Positions 61,192 through 64,000 of a DNA stretch of 64,000 nucleotides are shown here, piece by piece. Below the pieces are notes generated by a model. The model ran no database searches. It saw nothing but the letters and a program-made list of their open reading frames with translations, and was not told the DNA's origin. Position 1 is the stretch's first letter. Every line of letters starts with the position of its first letter. Origin of the DNA: Spirosoma fluviale (GTDB lineage Bacteria > Bacteroidota > Bacteroidia > Cytophagales > Spirosomataceae). Location of the stretch: assembly GCF_900230225.1 (NCBI RefSeq), contig NZ_OCNH01000001.1:2108001-2172000 (forward strand), read 5' to 3'. The translations under genes and the position numbers were made by a program.

Positions 61192-63731
61192 GTGGCCGTC
61201 CGCAACATCTGGCTGGCTTGATCGTCCTCACCATTGGTATACCCATTACCAGGGATTGAATCTGAATCGGGCTGATCCGCACTGGTAATCTGTGCCTGGT
61301 TTGTGAAAGTGCCGGATTTTAGCACTTTGACCACAAATTTCAGCGTAGACAATCCTCCTGCTGTAATTTTTTGAATTTTCCCAGTAACGACCCCACTCGA
61401 TACACTCATCCCCGAGGCCGAGGAGACAAACTGAAAGCCGGAGGGTAACGGATTGCTTACGACCACATTTGTTGCCTCCAGTCCCCCTTGATTCTGAACC
61501 AACAAGCTGACCTCAACCGTTTGATCAACTGCCACGAGCATCCGACTCAACTCAATCTGTAGGCTCAAATCCACCTTAGTGGAGTCGAGCATTAATTGAT
61601 TTTTTACCACCGATGGTAAGAGGCTCCGGCTTGGATTTGGGGACTTATACACAGTTGATGAATTTGTTACCGTCCTTAGATCGACAGTTGCTTCGTCCAG
61701 TTCGCCATTCGCAGAGCCATTGTTAGGCGTTGCCTTGACATTTGCATTGGCCATGGATGTTATTTCGGACGAAATCTGGTAGTTGCCGGGAGCTGTTATA
61801 CGAGCCATGTACTGCCGTATTATTGTTTCTCCTGATAGAATAGCCGTTATGGTTGAACTCACTTCATTATTATCGAAAGTCACAGCCGAATCCAACGAAA
61901 CAACGGCAACAGTCGACGGCAGACGATTCGTTATGGTAACGGGTCCGGCATCGCACTCACCCGTATTACGTACAACTAGGCTTAACTGAACACTATCGTT
62001 CACCGCCACAACGCGACGGGAGGTCTGCATTTGCAAGTCCAGATCAACGCTAGCCAAACCAACAGCCTGCGCTACCTTACTCGAAAGGCAGCCATACACT
62101 GGATTTTTAGCTCTTAAAGTATATATACCCGGTTGTGTAACCCGAATGGATGACGACGTTGACCCAGTACTCCATTCTGTCCACTCACCAGCGGATGACG
62201 TTAACAACAAACCAGTGGAACGGCAGATAGTCCAAGCTCCGTTTTCAGACGTTACCCTGGGTGGGGTGGGTTGAATCGTTGCGGGCACGACGATTGCGGG
62301 TGGAAAGAATATTGTCGATTGTGCATTTTTAATGCGTGCGGAATAGATTCCGGGCCCAGCAGTTATATTTTGAAGGGTGTCACCATTTGCCCATTGGTAG
62401 GAATACCCCGGCGGCTGGCTAAGCGTTACCTGACTGGAGTCACCACAACTTACACGACCAGTGGGTTGTATTTGCGATGTATAAGGAGTTATCGAGAACA
62501 ACACATTGTTTATGGAATTAGCCCATAAATCACCCACCTTAACCTGACCAGCTGTGGAAAAGTGAATCCCATCCGGACGATCGTCCTGCGAGTTTATATT
62601 ATCCAGATCAGGACCCATATAAGCATCAAAATTTGGTTCGCCAATGATCCTGAATTGGGCTGACCTTACATTATCAAAACGAGCACCTACAAACGAAGAT
62701 AAAGCCACTATAAAACCTAGTTTGGGCATACCGAACTCAATTCGTACCTTCTCAATAACCTTGTGGTAATACTTATAGATAGAGTCTGCCGGACTTTCAC
62801 GATCGTTCTCACCATGTTGTACTAATATTGCCCGAATACCCGTAGTGGGAACGTATAGGTTCATGACGTTACGTATGTTAACATACGGCATACGCAGGTC
62901 ATACCGCACAAACGAATGTTGAAAAGGAATATCATACGCGGAGTTATAGTTATCTTTCATGGTTGTACCTCCAAATCCTGCATTATAAAACAGCACAGGT
63001 ACATTAATTCGGCGTACTAATTCATCCCCCATATGTCCCCAGAACCAGGGGATTTCGCCAAATGGAGAACTACCACTGTACCGAAGAAACTGACTAAACG
63101 CCAAGCCTGGCAAGCAGGAAGTAGCGGCCGTATTTCGGTACTGCTCCATTGCAACACTATGTTGGTCAACGCCAATCACATTCACTCGTTCATCAGATGC
63201 TCCGTCTAACGTCAGACATCTATCCACACCATCGGAGGAGCAACTTGTTCCCTGCGCATTTGAGTGACCAGTAATTAAAAATACTTCCCCCACCCCAAAT
63301 CGATCGACTGAGTCGACGGCCAAAAGGCTACCATTTCTTGACCCTCGTACAAGAATTTTATACCAGCCTCCAGTAATGCGTATAAGGCCGTTAAATTGAC
63401 CGTTCATTGGATTAGCGTCTAGTGTTAACCAGGCGGTAGTAGTGCCCTGCCCAACATTCCGCGCAATTACGCGGGCCTCTATAAGATCCATTGGCTGACT
63501 GTAACTACCCGCTATTTGAACGGTGGCCTGATTGGCGTCATCCCGCTGAACAATCATTCGGGATACAGGGTGAGTAATAGTTAATTGAGCAATTAACTTT
63601 AAAGGGTGTACAAAAAAACTTAAACACACTAATAAGGTAACATAATCTTTGTGGCTGCGTTTTCCCACTTCAGTCAGATTGTTTTTTGTTAGAATTAATC
63701 TCTGGATCTGGTGTGGGTAAGCATTTTTCAA
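61176..63731 (-). CDS. Secreted SGNH (sialate O-acetylesterase-like) protein with DUF11 repeats
   Basis: 851 residues. An unusually long basic N-terminus precedes the hydrophobic core YVTLLVCLSFFVHPLKLIAQ, so the real start may be later, but no nearer ATG exists. The SASA/SGNH domain has LITGHSNAQG (block I, with His instead of the usual Gln in GQSN), YNAGFGGTTMKDN (block II), ILVQHGENDRES (block III) and DRPDGIHFSTAG (block V, D-x-x-H). An Ig-like SprB-type region follows, then two DUF11 (conserved repeat) domains (VDLDLQMQTSRRVVAVNDSV and VDLSLQIELSRMLVAVDQTV). It likely deacetylates a surface glycan; no T9SS tail. Coding GC is somewhat lower than its neighbours. Confidence 0.85.
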   Translation of the reverse strand: MKNAYPHQIQRLILTKNNLTEVGKRSHKDYVTLLVCLSFFVHPLKLIAQLTITHPVSRMIVQRDDANQATVQIAGSYSQPMDLIEARVIARNVGQGTTTAWLTLDANPMNGQFNGLIRITGGWYKILVRGSRNGSLLAVDSVDRFGVGEVFLITGHSNAQGTSCSSDGVDRCLTLDGASDERVNVIGVDQHSVAMEQYRNTAATSCLPGLAFSQFLRYSGSSPFGEIPWFWGHMGDELVRRINVPVLFYNAGFGGTTMKDNYNSAYDIPFQHSFVRYDLRMPYVNIRNVMNLYVPTTGIRAILVQHGENDRESPADSIYKYYHKVIEKVRIEFGMPKLGFIVALSSFVGARFDNVRSAQFRIIGEPNFDAYMGPDLDNINSQDDRPDGIHFSTAGQVKVGDLWANSINNVLFSITPYTSQIQPTGRVSCGDSSQVTLSQPPGYSYQWANGDTLQNITAGPGIYSARIKNAQSTIFFPPAIVVPATIQPTPPRVTSENGAWTICRSTGLLLTSSAGEWTEWSTGSTSSSIRVTQPGIYTLRAKNPVYGCLSSKVAQAVGLASVDLDLQMQTSRRVVAVNDSVQLSLVVRNTGECDAGPVTITNRLPSTVAVVSLDSAVTFDNNEVSSTITAILSGETIIRQYMARITAPGNYQISSEITSMANANVKATPNNGSANGELDEATVDLRTVTNSSTVYKSPNPSRSLLPSVVKNQLMLDSTKVDLSLQIELSRMLVAVDQTVEVSLLVQNQGGLEATNVVVSNPLPSGFQFVSSASGMSVSSGVVTGKIQKITAGGLSTLKFVVKVLKSGTFTNQAQITSADQPDSDSIPGNGYTNGEDDQASQMLRTATPTSP

Positions 63732-64000
63732 TTAACTAAGAAGCTGATTATCATATCAATTCAGCTTCTCATTGTGTATTCGTGTCTAGGAAGAGACATT
63801 TGAGTGGTTGTTACAAAGACTACTTTTCATGAAAGATTTAACATGAAACAATATGTCTTTTATAGCTTACAAAAGGCCTTGCCAGATTACGTTCACACGC
63901 GTTTTACAAAATGTATCTTGTTAATTAATAAACAATATTAGGATATATATGTATAACTTTATAATTATTTATTAATTTAAATAACATAAAAAGTAACTAA
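63732..64000. other. AT-rich region at the window end, no gene seen
   Basis: 269 bases upstream of the SASA gene, becoming very AT-rich at the end (TTATTAATTTAAATAACATA). No open frame or RNA gene recognised; it should contain the SASA gene promoter. Confidence 0.5.

Overview
The window looks like chromosomal DNA of a Bacteroidota bacterium of the order Cytophagales, most like Spirosoma and its relatives. The signs are a type IX secretion (T9SS) sorting tail on the protein at 45645-47294, hallmark families (DUF4105, Wzi-like, DUF255, fused isobutyryl-CoA mutase, SASA/DUF11 secreted protein), a TAnnTTTG-type promoter box and mid-range GC. This assignment is inference from protein families; no 16S or complete marker set is present. 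No prophage, CRISPR array or complete insertion sequence was seen. The content is mostly core genome with modest accessory pieces.

Layout. 1-3.5 kb: a porin-like outer-membrane protein followed by an MHS-type MFS transporter cut by the window edge, then an orphan InsA-like zinc-ribbon/HTH protein. 3.9-6.9 kb: siroheme-dependent nitrite/sulfite reductase and the SUMT methyltransferase that helps make its siroheme. 7-11.7 kb: MTHFR-like protein, dnaK, DUF937 protein and an acidic orphan. 11.8-19.1 kb, minus strand: the classical thrS-infC-rpmI-rplT translation cluster, interrupted between infC and rpmI by a secreted M36 metallopeptidase gene broken by one in-frame TAG. 19.2-25.1 kb: TPR lipoprotein, rRNA-type methyltransferase, EVE protein, DinB-like protein, Wzi-like outer-membrane protein and SanA/YdcF-like protein. 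25.2-33.7 kb: topoisomerase IV/gyrase A subunit, hydroxyacid dehydrogenase, CE7 esterase, DUF4105, rsmI, pterin dehydratase, a possible small RNA, then two tRNA-Ser genes and a truncated tRNA-Ser copy, each with its own hairpin. 33.8-39.7 kb, minus strand: flippase-like protein, two GT2 glycosyltransferases, polysaccharide deacetylase, TatD and asparaginase. 39.7-50.5 kb: ruvC, intradiol-dioxygenase-like lipoprotein, pirin-like protein, TonB/YwqK protein, YjbQ, DUF255, T9SS cargo, lipocalin-like lipoprotein, alpha/beta hydrolase, UMF1 transporter and tRNA-Val. 50.8-64 kb: beta-helix secreted protein, CZB-PAS histidine kinase, TPR histidine kinase, IcmF and a SASA/DUF11 secreted protein.

The most unusual signal is a class of intergenic foldback elements. 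At about ten places an imperfect to perfect inverted repeat fills the gap between genes. Each is built from short low-complexity words, with a 5' arm almost without C and a 3' arm almost without G. The sequence differs from site to site but the architecture is the same. Nearly all lie between co-directional genes, whereas ordinary terminators occupy the convergent or terminal positions. This could be an RNA-processing or attenuation device or the footprint of a copying mechanism; the sequence alone cannot decide.
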